Shown here piece by piece: positions 1 to 8,023 of a DNA stretch of 64,000 nucleotides (positions within the stretch are counted from its first letter, which is position 1; each line of letters opens with the position of its first letter). Both the position numbers and the translations under genes were made by a program. Under the pieces are notes generated by a model, which was given only the letters and a program-made list of their open reading frames with translations, was not told the DNA's origin and did no database searches. This DNA comes from Olsenella_K absiana (GTDB taxonomy: Bacteria; Actinomycetota; Coriobacteriia; Coriobacteriales; Atopobiaceae): the NCBI RefSeq assembly GCF_036408855.1, contig NZ_JAZGJQ010000001.1, positions 1 through 64,000 on the forward strand, read 5' to 3'.

Positions 1-90
1 TACGTGGCGGACGGGAACTGGGGCAAGAGGAGGTACCTCGACATGTCGTTGCTGGACCACTGGGACGAGAGGAGCGTTAGCACGGACTAG
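1..90 (+). CDS. C-terminal end of an unidentified protein (partial)
   Basis: The window opens inside a reading frame of 29 codons that closes with TAG at 88-90. The tail is hydrophilic and charged (it includes GNWGKRRYLDM and DHWDERSVSTD). Too little remains to assign a family. The frame is inferred from its being open from base 1 and ending where a GC-rich intergenic region begins. Confidence 0.4.
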   Translation, partial: YVADGNWGKRRYLDMSLLDHWDERSVSTD

Positions 91-335
91 GAAGCCGCAA
101 GCAAGTCCTGCCGACATAGGGGGTCAGAAGACATTTGCGAAAGATACTTGACGGAACCGCGCCCGGCTCGGGGGCGCGCCCAGCGGGCGACCGCCCCGAG
201 GCCGGGCCCGGAGGGCGACCGCCCGCCTACGGGAGCGGTCCGGACGGCCACAGGTGACGTATACCTCTGCATATATCACGTCCTTGTCCCATCTGGCCGC
301 CCAGCCGAGCAGGGCGGCTCACAGAGGAGGAGAGC
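91..335 (+). promoter_or_regulatory. Intergenic region before the MBL-fold gene
   Basis: This 245-base gap holds very GC-rich DNA, including a hairpin near 218-241 (GACCGCCCG, loop CCTA, CGGGAGCGGTC). An AT-rich stretch follows at about 256-279 (GTATACC, CATATATC) that could hold a -10 element. A strong ribosome-binding site (AGGAGGAGAG) precedes the ATG at 336. No convincing -35 box was seen. Confidence 0.3.
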
Positions 336-980
336 ATGGCCGAGCTTCTCTACCAGGGTCACGGCAGCCTGCGCCTGACGAGCGCCGCGGGCACCGTCGT
401 CTACGTCGACCCCTACATGGACCCCACCGGCGCCAAGGGCACGAGCACCTACGGCGTCTCGGCGGACCTCATCCTGGTGACGCACCAGCACTACGACCAC
501 ACCGCGACCGACCTGCCCGCGCGCAAGCCGGGCTGCGTCGTGTGGGAGAACTTCGACCTGCACCCCAGGCGCGGGGAGTACCTCAGGCGCTCCCTCGCGG
601 ACGTCACGGTCCAGGCCACGGTCGCCTTCAACGAGAACCACCCAATCGACGAGTGCGTCGGCTACCTCGTGTGGATGGACGGCGTGCTCGTCTACTGCGC
701 GGGCGACACCTCGGAGACGCGCCAGATGAGCCTCACGCTGTCCGGCATGGGGATAGACTATGCCCTGCTGCCCGGGGACGGCATCTACAACATGGACGTC
801 GCGGGCGCCGCCGCGTGCGCGCGCGTCATCGGGGCCAAGCACAACATCCCCATCCACCTGAAGCCGGTCGTTCCCTACGGGGAGGAGCAGGCCGAGAAGT
901 TCGCGCGGCTCGCGCCCAACCCGCTGCTGCTGCGCCCGGGCGAGAGCCTGAGCCTGGAGGGCTCGGGGGCGAGGCCCTAG
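336..980 (+). CDS. Metallo-beta-lactamase-fold metal-dependent hydrolase (UlaG-like)
   Basis: This 214-residue protein has the compact single-domain layout of the UlaG/L-ascorbate-6-phosphate-lactonase-like branch of the metallo-beta-lactamase fold. The metal-binding signature HQHYDH supplies H50, H52, D54 and H55. H102 (ENH), D124 (AGDTS) and H174 (PIHLKP) are the likely remaining ligands. There is no signal peptide or membrane segment, so it should be cytoplasmic. The start is supported by AGGAGG six bases upstream. The substrate cannot be read from sequence; many relatives are annotated only as MBL-fold hydrolases. It stands alone, with a short inverted repeat (CACGGCAGCCGTG, about 1003-1015) after the stop. 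Confidence 0.85.
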   Translation: MAELLYQGHGSLRLTSAAGTVVYVDPYMDPTGAKGTSTYGVSADLILVTHQHYDHTATDLPARKPGCVVWENFDLHPRRGEYLRRSLADVTVQATVAFNENHPIDECVGYLVWMDGVLVYCAGDTSETRQMSLTLSGMGIDYALLPGDGIYNMDVAGAAACARVIGAKHNIPIHLKPVVPYGEEQAEKFARLAPNPLLLRPGESLSLEGSGARP

Positions 981-1139
981 CGCTCGGCGCGGCCCGTCGC
1001 AGGCCACGGCAGCCGTGCGGTTCTGTGCATCGTTTGATGTTCGGCCAGGCGATTTCCCATCGGGTAGGATGGGGAAGCATGACCCGATCCGCAGCGGGCG
1101 GGACGCAGCCCCGCCACAGGGTACCCGAGGGAGCGCGCT

Positions 1140-3152
1140 TTGACGGACAAGGACACAGGCAGGCCCGAGGATGCCCTCGGTGCCTCCGGCACGGGGGAGC
1201 CCGAGGCCCCCGGGGACGACCCGCTGGGCGACACCGCCGACCTCTCGCAGGTCATCGAGGCGGAGACGACCATCCCGCTTCCCCGGCTCGACCGCAGGAC
1301 GATGGCACGCTACCGCCGTGCGACGGCGGGCCCCAAGTCGCCCGGCGCCGTCCCCCAGTGGCTCCAGGCCATCCGCGGCACCTCGACGAGGCCCGTCGCG
1401 GACGAGGCCGCCGAGGCGCCCGCGCCAGAGGTGGGGCCTGAGTCCGTGCAGGGGCCCGAGCCGGAGCTTGAGGCGGAGCCCGAGCAGGAGCCTGAGGCGG
1501 AGCCGGAGCCCGGACCGGAGCCTGAGGCGGAGTTCGAAGCGGGGCCCGAGCCGGAGTCCGAACTGGAGCTGGAGCCCGAAGCGGGGCCCGAGCCGGAACC
1601 CGAGCAGGAGCCCGAGGCGGAGCCGGAACCCGAGCCGGAGACCTCGGCCGAGTCCGAGGTCATCGAGCCCTCGGAGGGCGCTCCGCGCATCGACGCCGAC
1701 TACCTGGGCGACGAGTGCCCCCTCGTCACGGAGGAGCAGGCCGCGGAGCCCACGAGGCGCGAGACCTCGAGGAGGAACCGGAGGGTCGCGGGTGGCGTCG
1801 CCGCCGTCTGCGCCGTCGTGGGCGCCTACGTAGGCGGCGCGCTCTTCTACTCCTCGCACTTCTTCCCCAACACGACGCTGAACGGCCGCGATGTCTCCGG
1901 CCAGTCCGCCGAGGAGGTCGTCGCGACCATCTCGCGAGAGGCGGGGGCCTACGCGATCAGCGCTGCGGAGGGCGACTTCACGCTCACGGTTACGGGTGCC
2001 CAGGTCGGCCTCGCGCGGGACGGCGCGGCGCTCACGGGCGAGGCGCTCTCCAGGGAGAACGCGCTCGCCTGGCCGGTCGAGGCTTTCCGCAGGCACACCT
2101 ACGTAGGCGACGAGGGCGTGAGCTTCGACGCCGACGCGCTCGCGTCCGTGGTGGAGGGAGCGGTCGAGTCTTACAACGAGTCCAGCATGGACGAGACCGA
2201 CGCCCACGTCACCTTCGACGCCGCGAGCGGGAGCTACGTGGTGAGCGGCAGCGTCTCGGGCACCGTGCTCGACCCAGAGGCCGTGACGCGCGCGTTCGAG
2301 GCGGGCGTGGGGTCGCTCTCCGAGACCGTTGAGCTCGACCCCGCCGAGGTCGAGCGGCCGGCGACGCTCGATGACTGCGAGAGCCTCCACGAGGCCGCCG
2401 ACGCCATCAACCGCGTGCGCACGGGTGAGCTGGAGATCACCTCGGACGGGGAGACCAAGTACAAGGTGACGACGTCGCTCAGACGCTGGGTCTCGATCGA
2501 GGACGACAGGGTCAGCGTGGACGAGGATGCCGTGCGCACCTACCTCACGTACTACGTGAAGCCCTACTTCGCCTCGTCCGACGACGAGAACGACTACAGC
2601 CTGGACGTCGACGGGCTCGCGGAGCTGATGTCAGATCACCTGGCCCAGGGCGACCTCGACCCCATCGAGGCACCGCTGGTCTCCAAGAGGAACTCGTCGG
2701 GCCTCTCCAAGGACGCCGCCTGGGCGAAGGGGGGCTGGGACCCGTCGCGCGGCCGCTACGTGGACGTCGACCTCGACGCGCAGTACGCGCGCCTCTTCGA
2801 CGCGGACGGCACCTGCGTCTGGGAGTCCGCCTTCGTCTCCGGTGACGCAAGCGAGGGGAGGGACACCCCCACGGGGACGTACGAGGTCAACGGCAACAAG
2901 ACCACGGACACGGTCCTGGTCGGCGGCGACGAGGACGGCGACGGCCAGCCGGACTACCAGAGCTTCGTCAGCTACTGGATGCCCTTCATCGGCAACGCCT
3001 ACGCCCTGCACGACGCGTCCTGGCGCTCGACCTTCGGCGGCGAGATCTACAAGACCAACGGGAGCCACGGTTGCATCAACCTGCCCGTCGCCAGGGCCGC
3101 CGAGCTCTACGGGCTCCTGCACGTGGGGGACGTCGTCTGGGTCCACAAGTAG
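1140..3152 (+). CDS. Membrane-anchored L,D-transpeptidase (YkuD) with Glu/Pro-rich N-terminal arm
   Basis: The 670-residue protein starts at TTG with GAGGGAG upstream. Residues 1-214 are predicted cytoplasmic and include an acidic EPEPEAEPE-type low-complexity tract (about 100-168). A single membrane segment lies at about 215-237, followed by an extracellular region resembling the PG_binding_4 domain found before many Gram-positive L,D-transpeptidases. The C-terminal YkuD domain carries the catalytic signature SHGCINLP at 642-649, with nucleophile C645. It should form 3-3 peptidoglycan cross-links or attach wall proteins at the outer membrane face. A shorter paralogue lies at 22493-24034 with a basic instead of acidic cytoplasmic arm. 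The sequences just after the membrane segments match closely (FFPNTTLNG against FLPNTTVNG). Confidence 0.9.
   Translation: MTDKDTGRPEDALGASGTGEPEAPGDDPLGDTADLSQVIEAETTIPLPRLDRRTMARYRRATAGPKSPGAVPQWLQAIRGTSTRPVADEAAEAPAPEVGPESVQGPEPELEAEPEQEPEAEPEPGPEPEAEFEAGPEPESELELEPEAGPEPEPEQEPEAEPEPEPETSAESEVIEPSEGAPRIDADYLGDECPLVTEEQAAEPTRRETSRRNRRVAGGVAAVCAVVGAYVGGALFYSSHFFPNTTLNGRDVSGQSAEEVVATISREAGAYAISAAEGDFTLTVTGAQVGLARDGAALTGEALSRENALAWPVEAFRRHTYVGDEGVSFDADALASVVEGAVESYNESSMDETDAHVTFDAASGSYVVSGSVSGTVLDPEAVTRAFEAGVGSLSETVELDPAEVERPATLDDCESLHEAADAINRVRTGELEITSDGETKYKVTTSLRRWVSIEDDRVSVDEDAVRTYLTYYVKPYFASSDDENDYSLDVDGLAELMSDHLAQGDLDPIEAPLVSKRNSSGLSKDAAWAKGGWDPSRGRYVDVDLDAQYARLFDADGTCVWESAFVSGDASEGRDTPTGTYEVNGNKTTDTVLVGGDEDGDGQPDYQSFVSYWMPFIGNAYALHDASWRSTFGGEIYKTNGSHGCINLPVARAAELYGLLHVGDVVWVHK
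1440..1645 (+). repeat. Degenerate GAG-CCG (Glu-Pro) coding repeat
   Basis: Inside the L,D-transpeptidase gene this stretch is built of imperfect GAGCCGGAG / GAGCCCGAG units encoding alternating Glu and Pro, with Ala, Gly or Gln interruptions. Such tracts change length by replication slippage and form stiff extended linkers. It sits in the cytoplasmic arm, not the wall-spanning part. Confidence 0.75.
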
Positions 3153-3256
3153 GCCGGGGTACTCGAGCGGGCGCGCCGTCCACGGAGGAAATGCCACCGT
3201 CCGCGCGAGCGGGCGGCGTCGATGAATGAGGGCGGCCACAACGGGTATATGAAAGG

Positions 3257-3619
3257 CAGTAACAGAAGCGCAGCCCCAAGAGGGGTTGCCCGACCGAGGG
3301 AGGCGATGCCGATGGACACAGAGGAGATAGAAAGGTTTGGCTCTGTGGTAGTCGTCGCGTGTCCCGCCTCTGATTTCTAAGCCTGCGGTACTTGGCTTCA
3401 ATACGCGATACGAGATCGCGATAGTCGAGAGACAGGCGGAAGAACCGGCGCACCAGCAGAGGGAGCGTCACCCGATGAGACGCTGTCTTACAATCGAATA
3501 GCCGGAAGCAGCGCATTGTTAGGCGCAAGGCAGAAGTTCGAGGACCAGATTCGAGTCGTGAGTCCAATGAACAGCTAAGAATGACGGCGGGGCACCGGGA
3601 GGTGCCCCGCTTCTTTTGT
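3257..3619 (+). ncRNA. Candidate structured non-coding RNA, family not recognised
   Basis: Between two protein genes there is about 360 bases of lower-GC DNA with no convincing reading frame but many self-complementary segments. Examples are GCAGCCCC/GGGGTTGC (loop AAGA, about 3271-3290), AAGCC/GGCTT (about 3379-3397), CGCGAT/ATCGCG (3404-3420) and AGCGTC/GACGCT (about 3464-3484). A TATATG -10-like element at 3246-3251 would start transcription near 3257. The unit ends in a textbook terminator. I looked for RNase P, tmRNA, SRP and 6S hallmarks and could not match any of them. It could be an unfamiliar homologue of a known RNA, or a long leader whose terminator controls the downstream lysozyme-like gene. 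Confidence 0.45.
3587..3619 (+). terminator. Rho-independent terminator of the candidate RNA
   Basis: A perfect 10-bp stem GCGGGGCACC/GGTGCCCCGC (3587-3596 and 3601-3610) with tetraloop GGGA is followed by TTCTTTTGT. It lies 208 bases before the next start codon, so it ends the upstream RNA or acts as an attenuator. Confidence 0.85.
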
Positions 3620-3827
3620 GCGTACTCGTCCGACGACCTGCGCGCACCTGGCGCGGAGTGCCCGGGTGTCCGGCGTGGAGTTCGTGTGCGCATCCGGGAG
3701 TCGAGGTCCGTCTGGACGCGACGTCCACATCGCGCGGGTAGAACAAGATGCATGAACTTCCGACGATGCGCCGGTAGCCGCTGCGCTCCGTTGCATCGCT
3801 CATCTATCGGACCGACGATGGAGGCAC

Positions 3828-4508
3828 ATGGCAGCCACCCCCAGCCCTCGCAAGTCCCTTTCGCGCGTCCTGCTCGCAGGCGCGCTCGCGCTCTCCCTCG
3901 CGCCCCTCGGCCCCCTCGTCCAGGCCCAGGCGACGCAAGGTTCCCGCGATCCGCAGGCGACGCAGGGAGAGGGGGGTGCGACGGCGGACGAGGTCGCCTC
4001 CTCGGGCGCGCTGCAGGTGGTAGACGTCGCCGGCGACCTGGCCCAGGGTGCACGGGACGCCTACTTTGCCAAGGTCGAGGCGCGGCGCGAGCGGGACGAG
4101 GCGGCTGCCGCCGAGCGCGAGAAGGACGAGGAGCTCGCCACGTGGACGGCGCGCATAGACGCCTACCTCGCGGGGTCCCCGCTCGAGGGCTACGGCGAGA
4201 CGTTCGCGAGGTCGGCGCTTGCGGCCGGCGTGGACCCGAGGCTCTCGCCCGCGATCGCCGAGGTGGAGAGCGGCAAGGGGTCGGTCTGCTACGCGTCACA
4301 TAACGCCTGGGGCTGGGGCGGCATCGGCTGGTCCGACTGGGAGAGCGCCATCCGGGCGCACGTCTCGGGCATGGCTGCGTCCTACTCCTCCGCGATGGCG
4401 GAGGGAGGTTACGGCCTCACGGCGAGCAGGTCCATGGCGGCGCGCTACTGCGGCGCCTCTGCGGACGCCTGGTACCAGCAGGTGAGCGCCGCGATGGAGA
4501 GGATCTAG
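3828..4508 (+). CDS. Secreted lysozyme-like / glucosaminidase-type cell-wall hydrolase
   Basis: The 226-residue protein begins with a signal peptide: basic RK, hydrophobic 13-31, probable cleavage near VQAQA at 31-35. A charged, probably helical linker follows (about 70-105), then a small lysozyme-superfamily domain (about 115-226). The candidate catalytic acid is E147 in PAIAEVESGKG, which resembles the AxVESGW-type motif of goose-type and glucosaminidase-like enzymes. The domain ends with the YCGASADAWYQQV segment typical of such proteins. GGAGG lies three bases before the ATG, a short spacing, but no better start is visible. The likely role is cutting glycan strands during wall remodelling; the L,D-transpeptidase upstream fits that setting. 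Confidence 0.7.
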   Translation: MAATPSPRKSLSRVLLAGALALSLAPLGPLVQAQATQGSRDPQATQGEGGATADEVASSGALQVVDVAGDLAQGARDAYFAKVEARRERDEAAAAEREKDEELATWTARIDAYLAGSPLEGYGETFARSALAAGVDPRLSPAIAEVESGKGSVCYASHNAWGWGGIGWSDWESAIRAHVSGMAASYSSAMAEGGYGLTASRSMAARYCGASADAWYQQVSAAMERI

Positions 4509-4546
4509 CGGGGGGCGTCCGGCCGGCCTTGCCGCCCAGATTGCCG

Positions 4547-4583
4547 AGAGGGCCCCAGCCGACCGAGGTCGGCTGGGGCCCTC
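4547..4583. terminator. Bidirectional terminator between convergent genes
   Basis: The inverted repeat GGGCCCCAGCCGACC / GGTCGGCTGGGGCCC forms a stem of about 16 bp with a 3-base loop. It sits between the stop of the lysozyme-like gene (4508) and the stop of the opposing DUF349 gene (4607). There is no strong T-run on either side. Confidence 0.7.
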
Positions 4584-4606
4584 CGCCTGCCCGACGTCCT
4601 TCTCGC

Positions 4607-6028
4607 CTACTTGAGCTTCTGCTCGATGTCTGCGACCTGGCGCTCGAGCTCGGCGATGCGCTCCTTCTTCTCGTCTATCCAGCCGGCCCACTCGTTGAGC
4701 CTGGACTCGCTGACCATCACCGTCGCGTGGTCGATCCTGCTCTGCAGGCGCTCGATCTGGTCGTTCAGGCTCGCGATCTGCCCGCGCTTGCGCTCGAGCG
4801 CCTCCTGGGTCTTCTGGAGCCACTGCGCGTGGCGCTCGTCGTTGTGGGCGCGCCTCGCGTCCCAGAACGACTCCTTGGCCGTGCGGAACTCGTCCCACAG
4901 GGCGTCGTTCCTGGCACTGCCGGCGTAGCCCAGGGCCTTCCACCTCACGTCGAGGTCGCGCATCTGTTGGGTGGCCTCGGCGGAGTAGTCCTCGGCCGCG
5001 GCGATGCGCCGCGCGGTCTCGATGAGCTCCTGCTTGCCTGCGGCGTTGGCGTCCTGCTGCGCCTCGACCTCCTCGTGGTGGGCGTGCTGGGCGTCGAAGA
5101 ACTTCTGCCTCAGCCCGTTGAACTCGTTCCAGAGCCTGTCGGAGTCCTCGCGGTCGACCGGTCCGACCTGCTTCCATGCGCCCATGAGGTCGCGCATGCG
5201 GGCGTTGGCCTCCTTCCACTGCCTCGGCGACCAATCGGCGGTGGGCTGGACGACCTCGCGGGCCTCTGCGATGAGGGCCTGCTTGGCCTTCTTGTTGGCG
5301 GCGTGCTCGGCGCGCATCTGCTGGTAGTGCTCCGAGCGATGGTTGTAGAAGGCGTGCTGGTAGGAGTTGTACTGCTCCCAGAGGCGCTCGTCCTCCTCGT
5401 GGCCGGCGGACCCCGCCGCCTTCCACTGGTCCATGAGCTCGTGGAACCTCTCCGCCGTGGCCTTCCACTCGGTGGAGTCGGCGAGGGACTTGGCCTGTCC
5501 TATGAGGGCGCGCTTCCTCTCGGCCGTCTCCTCGCGGGCGGAGGAGCGCCTGTCGTAGAAGGCCTTGCGCCGGGACTGGAACTCCTCCCAGAGCTCGTCC
5601 TCGCGCGGCGTGTGCCAGTTGGGCGTGGCGCGCCACTCGTCCATCGTCTGGCGCAGGACGCTTCCGCCGCCGTGGTAGTCCCCGCCGTCGAGGAGCTGCT
5701 GCATGCGCTCGACGAGGCCCTCCTTCTTGGCGATGTCCGCCTCGAGGACGGGCCTCGGGTCCGTGGCCATCCCGAAGCCGAACTCGGTGCCGCCACCCTC
5801 CGACGCCGGGCGCCTCCAGGAGAGCAGGCGGTACTCGCCTGCCACCTCGAGGGCCGCCCAGGTGCCGTGGCCGTCCTCGTCGCTGCCCTCGGTGGGGGCG
5901 ACGGGGTTGCCCTCGGCGTCGGTCGCGCCGTAGAGGACCTCGACGAGGGGCGCCCCGAAGGGGGTGTCGTCGTGCCGGACTACCTTGGCGTTCTCGTCGT
6001 CGAAGGTGGGGATGGTGTTCCAGTTCAT
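4607..6028 (-). CDS. DUF349 domain protein with repeated helical modules
   Basis: This 473-residue soluble protein contains about five tandem helical units of roughly 75 residues. Each carries a W...P.E..LW..F...K..F motif (LWEEFQSRRKAFYDRR, LWEQYNSYQHAFYNHR, LWNEFNGLRQKFFDAQ, LWDEFRTAKESFWDARR). This is the DUF349 pattern. The C-terminal 60 residues are a coiled coil (IASLNDQIERLQSR, ERIAELERQV). The N-terminal about 100 residues differ and may be a separate small domain. The molecular function is not established; DUF349 proteins are widespread in Actinomycetota. It is a single-gene transcript with its own promoter candidate upstream and a terminator downstream. Confidence 0.85.
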   Translation of the reverse strand: MNWNTIPTFDDENAKVVRHDDTPFGAPLVEVLYGATDAEGNPVAPTEGSDEDGHGTWAALEVAGEYRLLSWRRPASEGGGTEFGFGMATDPRPVLEADIAKKEGLVERMQQLLDGGDYHGGGSVLRQTMDEWRATPNWHTPREDELWEEFQSRRKAFYDRRSSAREETAERKRALIGQAKSLADSTEWKATAERFHELMDQWKAAGSAGHEEDERLWEQYNSYQHAFYNHRSEHYQQMRAEHAANKKAKQALIAEAREVVQPTADWSPRQWKEANARMRDLMGAWKQVGPVDREDSDRLWNEFNGLRQKFFDAQHAHHEEVEAQQDANAAGKQELIETARRIAAAEDYSAEATQQMRDLDVRWKALGYAGSARNDALWDEFRTAKESFWDARRAHNDERHAQWLQKTQEALERKRGQIASLNDQIERLQSRIDHATVMVSESRLNEWAGWIDEKKERIAELERQVADIEQKLK

Positions 6029-6120
6029 CTGTCTAGCTCCCTGGTCTCGGGGCCAGCGCCGGACGGGCCCGGTGGGGGGCGCGCCGTCCCGCGCCGGGCG
6101 GGGACTCGCGCTGGGCGATT

Positions 6121-6148
6121 AGGTTATCACGGGACGATGTCAGCCCAA
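6121..6148 (-). promoter_or_regulatory. Candidate promoter of the DUF349 gene
   Basis: Reading the minus strand, TTGGGC (6148-6143) and TAACCT (6126-6121) are separated by 16 bases, about 95 bases before the start codon at 6028. The rest of the gap 6029-6388 shows only GC-rich DNA and the thioredoxin terminator. Confidence 0.4.
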
Positions 6149-6320
6149 CATCATAGTGTTCGGACGCGTCGGCCATCGGTGGTTGGCGTTTCGCAGTGCG
6201 CGTGAGGTGCGGATTCCTCGGTCAGACGACTTCGGGGGGCGCGCTGGCGGAGAAGGGCTTGCGGGGGGCGCTGCCGGCGCCGGGCCCGCGCGGGCGCTCC
6301 TCGCGCGGGCCCCGCATACG

Positions 6321-6364
6321 GGCAGGGGCCGGGCCGCGACCTTTGCCACGACCCGGCCCCTGCC
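6321..6364 (-). terminator. Hairpin downstream of thioredoxin
   Basis: GGCAGGGGCCGGGC (6321-6334) pairs with CCCGGCCCCTGCC (6352-6364) around a 17-base loop, 24 bases after the trxA stop on the minus strand. There is no clear T-run, so it may be a transcript-end stabiliser rather than an efficient intrinsic terminator. Confidence 0.5.
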
Positions 6365-6388
6365 GGATGACCCCGCCTCGCCTGAGCG

Positions 6389-6700
6389 TCAGTCGAGCAT
6401 GGAGAGGATGACGTCCTTGGGCTGAGCGCCCACCTTGCTGGCCTTGATCTGACCGCCCTCGAAGACGAAGAGGGAGGGGATGCTCATGACCCTGAACTTG
6501 CGCGCGAGCTCGGGCTCCTCGTCGACGTTGACCTTGCCGACCTTGGCCCTGCCGGCCACCTCGCCCGCGATCTCCTCGATCACCGGGCCGAGCGCGCGGC
6601 ACGGGCCGCACCAGGGCGCCCAGAAGTCGACCAGGACCGGGACGTCGGACTGGAGGACTTCCTTCTCGAAGTTGTCGATGGTGATGGTTACCTCTGCCAT
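6389..6700 (-). CDS. trxA: Thioredoxin
   Basis: This 103-residue single-domain thioredoxin has the redox site WCGPC at residues 30-34, preceded by the usual PVLVDFWAP strand and followed by the cis-proline region SIPSLFVFEGG. It reduces protein disulfides in the cytoplasm using thioredoxin reductase, which is not in this window. The start chosen (MAEVTITIDN) has GAGGGT six bases upstream. An in-frame ATG 48 bases earlier (6748) would add a non-conserved basic extension and is less likely. Nearest neighbours are unrelated. Confidence 0.95.
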   Translation of the reverse strand: MAEVTITIDNFEKEVLQSDVPVLVDFWAPWCGPCRALGPVIEEIAGEVAGRAKVGKVNVDEEPELARKFRVMSIPSLFVFEGGQIKASKVGAQPKDVILSMLD

Positions 6701-6866
6701 GGTGACCCTCGCTTCCTGCCCGCGGTCGCGGGCTTCGCTTTCTCTCATGCCCCCATTATGCCCAGCGGCGCGGGATTATATGCTACCGAGACGCAGACAT
6801 TCGGTCTGCACGAGGCCTCCACGACCCGGGCCGCCGGGGCGCGACGTCCCGGCGGCCCGGGCGGCG

Positions 6867-8021
6867 CTAGCGACCCTGGCGCGTCGCGCGCGCCTCGAAG
6901 GCCTCGATGAGCCTGTCGCCCATCTGGCTGGTCGAGAGGCGACGCTCCTCGGGCGTGGTCTCCTCGGCGATGTCGGCCGTGCGCCAGCCGGCGGCGAGCA
7001 CGTCGTCGACGGCGCCGGCGAGGGCGTCTGCGGCCTCGTCCATGCCGAAGCTGTAGCGGAGCATGAGTTCTACGGAGAGGACCTGGGCGATCGGGTTGGC
7101 GATGCCCCTGCCCGCGATGTCGGGCGCCGAGCCGTGGCTTGGCTCGTAGAGCGCGGTGCCGTCGCCGAGGGAGGCGGAGGCGAGCATGCCAAGCGAGCCC
7201 GTGAGCATGCTCGCCTCATCGGAGAGGATGTCGCCGAAGGTGTTCTCGGTCACCATCACGTCGAACTGGGCCGGCCGGGCCACGAGCTGCATGGCCGTGT
7301 TGTCGACGAGCATGTCCTCGCTCTCGACGGAGGGGTGCTCAGAGGCGACGCGGTGGGCGACCTCGCGCCACAGGCGGGAGGTCTCGAGCACGTTGGCCTT
7401 GTCGACCGAGGTCACGTGGCCGCGGCGGCGCTCCGCGGCGTCGAAGGCCCACCTCACCACGCGCTCGATCTCGAGCTCGCTGTACTCCATGGAGTCGAGC
7501 GCCGTGTCGCCAGCGCCGCCGCCCATGGCCGCGCCCGGCACGTCGTGGTTGCGCTCGTGCCTGCCGAAGTAGAGGCCGCCCGTGAGCTCGCGCACGATGA
7601 GGACGTCGACCCCCTTGAGGAGCTCGGGCTTGATCGAGCTCGCCTGGGCGAGCGCGTCGTAGACGCGCACCGGGCGCAGGTTGAGGTAGAGGCCCAGCTG
7701 CTTGCGGATGGCGAGGAGCCCCTGCTCGGGCCTGACGGCGCCCGGCGTGGTGTCGTTCCACTTGGGGCCGCCCACCGCGGCCAGAAGGACCGCGTCAGCC
7801 GCGCGCGCGGCCTCGAGGGTCTCGTCGGGCAGGGCGGAGACGGGGCCGCCCGCGGCGCGGGTGGCGTCGATGGCGGCGCCGCCGATCAGGTGGTCCTCGC
7901 AGGCGAACTCGACGTCGTACGCCCTGCCGACGCTGGCGAGCACGCGCTTGGCCTCGGCCATGATCTCCGGGCCGATCCCGTCGCCCGGAAGCGTGACGAT
8001 CCTGTAGGTCCTGCTCGCCAT
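6867..8021 (-). CDS. leuB: 3-isopropylmalate dehydrogenase
   Basis: LeuB oxidises and decarboxylates 3-isopropylmalate to 2-oxoisocaproate with NAD+, the third enzyme of leucine synthesis. The N-terminus ITLPGDGIGPE-like segment (VTLPGDGIGPEIMAEA) and the GSLGMLASASLGD and HGSAPDIAGRGIANP motifs are diagnostic of the isopropylmalate/isocitrate dehydrogenase family. At 384 residues it is slightly longer than the usual 350-365. It is the last gene of a minus-strand operon, and its ATG lies 2 bases after the leuD stop, so translation is probably coupled. Confidence 0.96.
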   Translation of the reverse strand: MASRTYRIVTLPGDGIGPEIMAEAKRVLASVGRAYDVEFACEDHLIGGAAIDATRAAGGPVSALPDETLEAARAADAVLLAAVGGPKWNDTTPGAVRPEQGLLAIRKQLGLYLNLRPVRVYDALAQASSIKPELLKGVDVLIVRELTGGLYFGRHERNHDVPGAAMGGGAGDTALDSMEYSELEIERVVRWAFDAAERRRGHVTSVDKANVLETSRLWREVAHRVASEHPSVESEDMLVDNTAMQLVARPAQFDVMVTENTFGDILSDEASMLTGSLGMLASASLGDGTALYEPSHGSAPDIAGRGIANPIAQVLSVELMLRYSFGMDEAADALAGAVDDVLAAGWRTADIAEETTPEERRLSTSQMGDRLIEAFEARATRQGR

Positions 8022-8023
8022 GG

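Noticed and set aside
1440..1645. CRISPR-like repeat array
   Set aside because: The repeats are in-frame Glu-Pro codons inside a gene, without spacers.
276..2390. Long minus-strand open frame opposite the MBL and L,D-transpeptidase genes
   Set aside because: It arises from the strong GC third-position bias of the plus-strand genes; the translation is Arg/Gly/Leu-rich with no domain, and the opposite strand holds clear catalytic motifs.
3500..3520. SRP RNA signature (GGAAGCAGC)
   Set aside because: The matching GTCAGG strand and the expected domain IV hairpin are missing.
3531..3570. tRNA or tmRNA T-arm-like TTCGAG segments
   Set aside because: No acceptor stem, CCA-type end or tag-peptide frame could be built.
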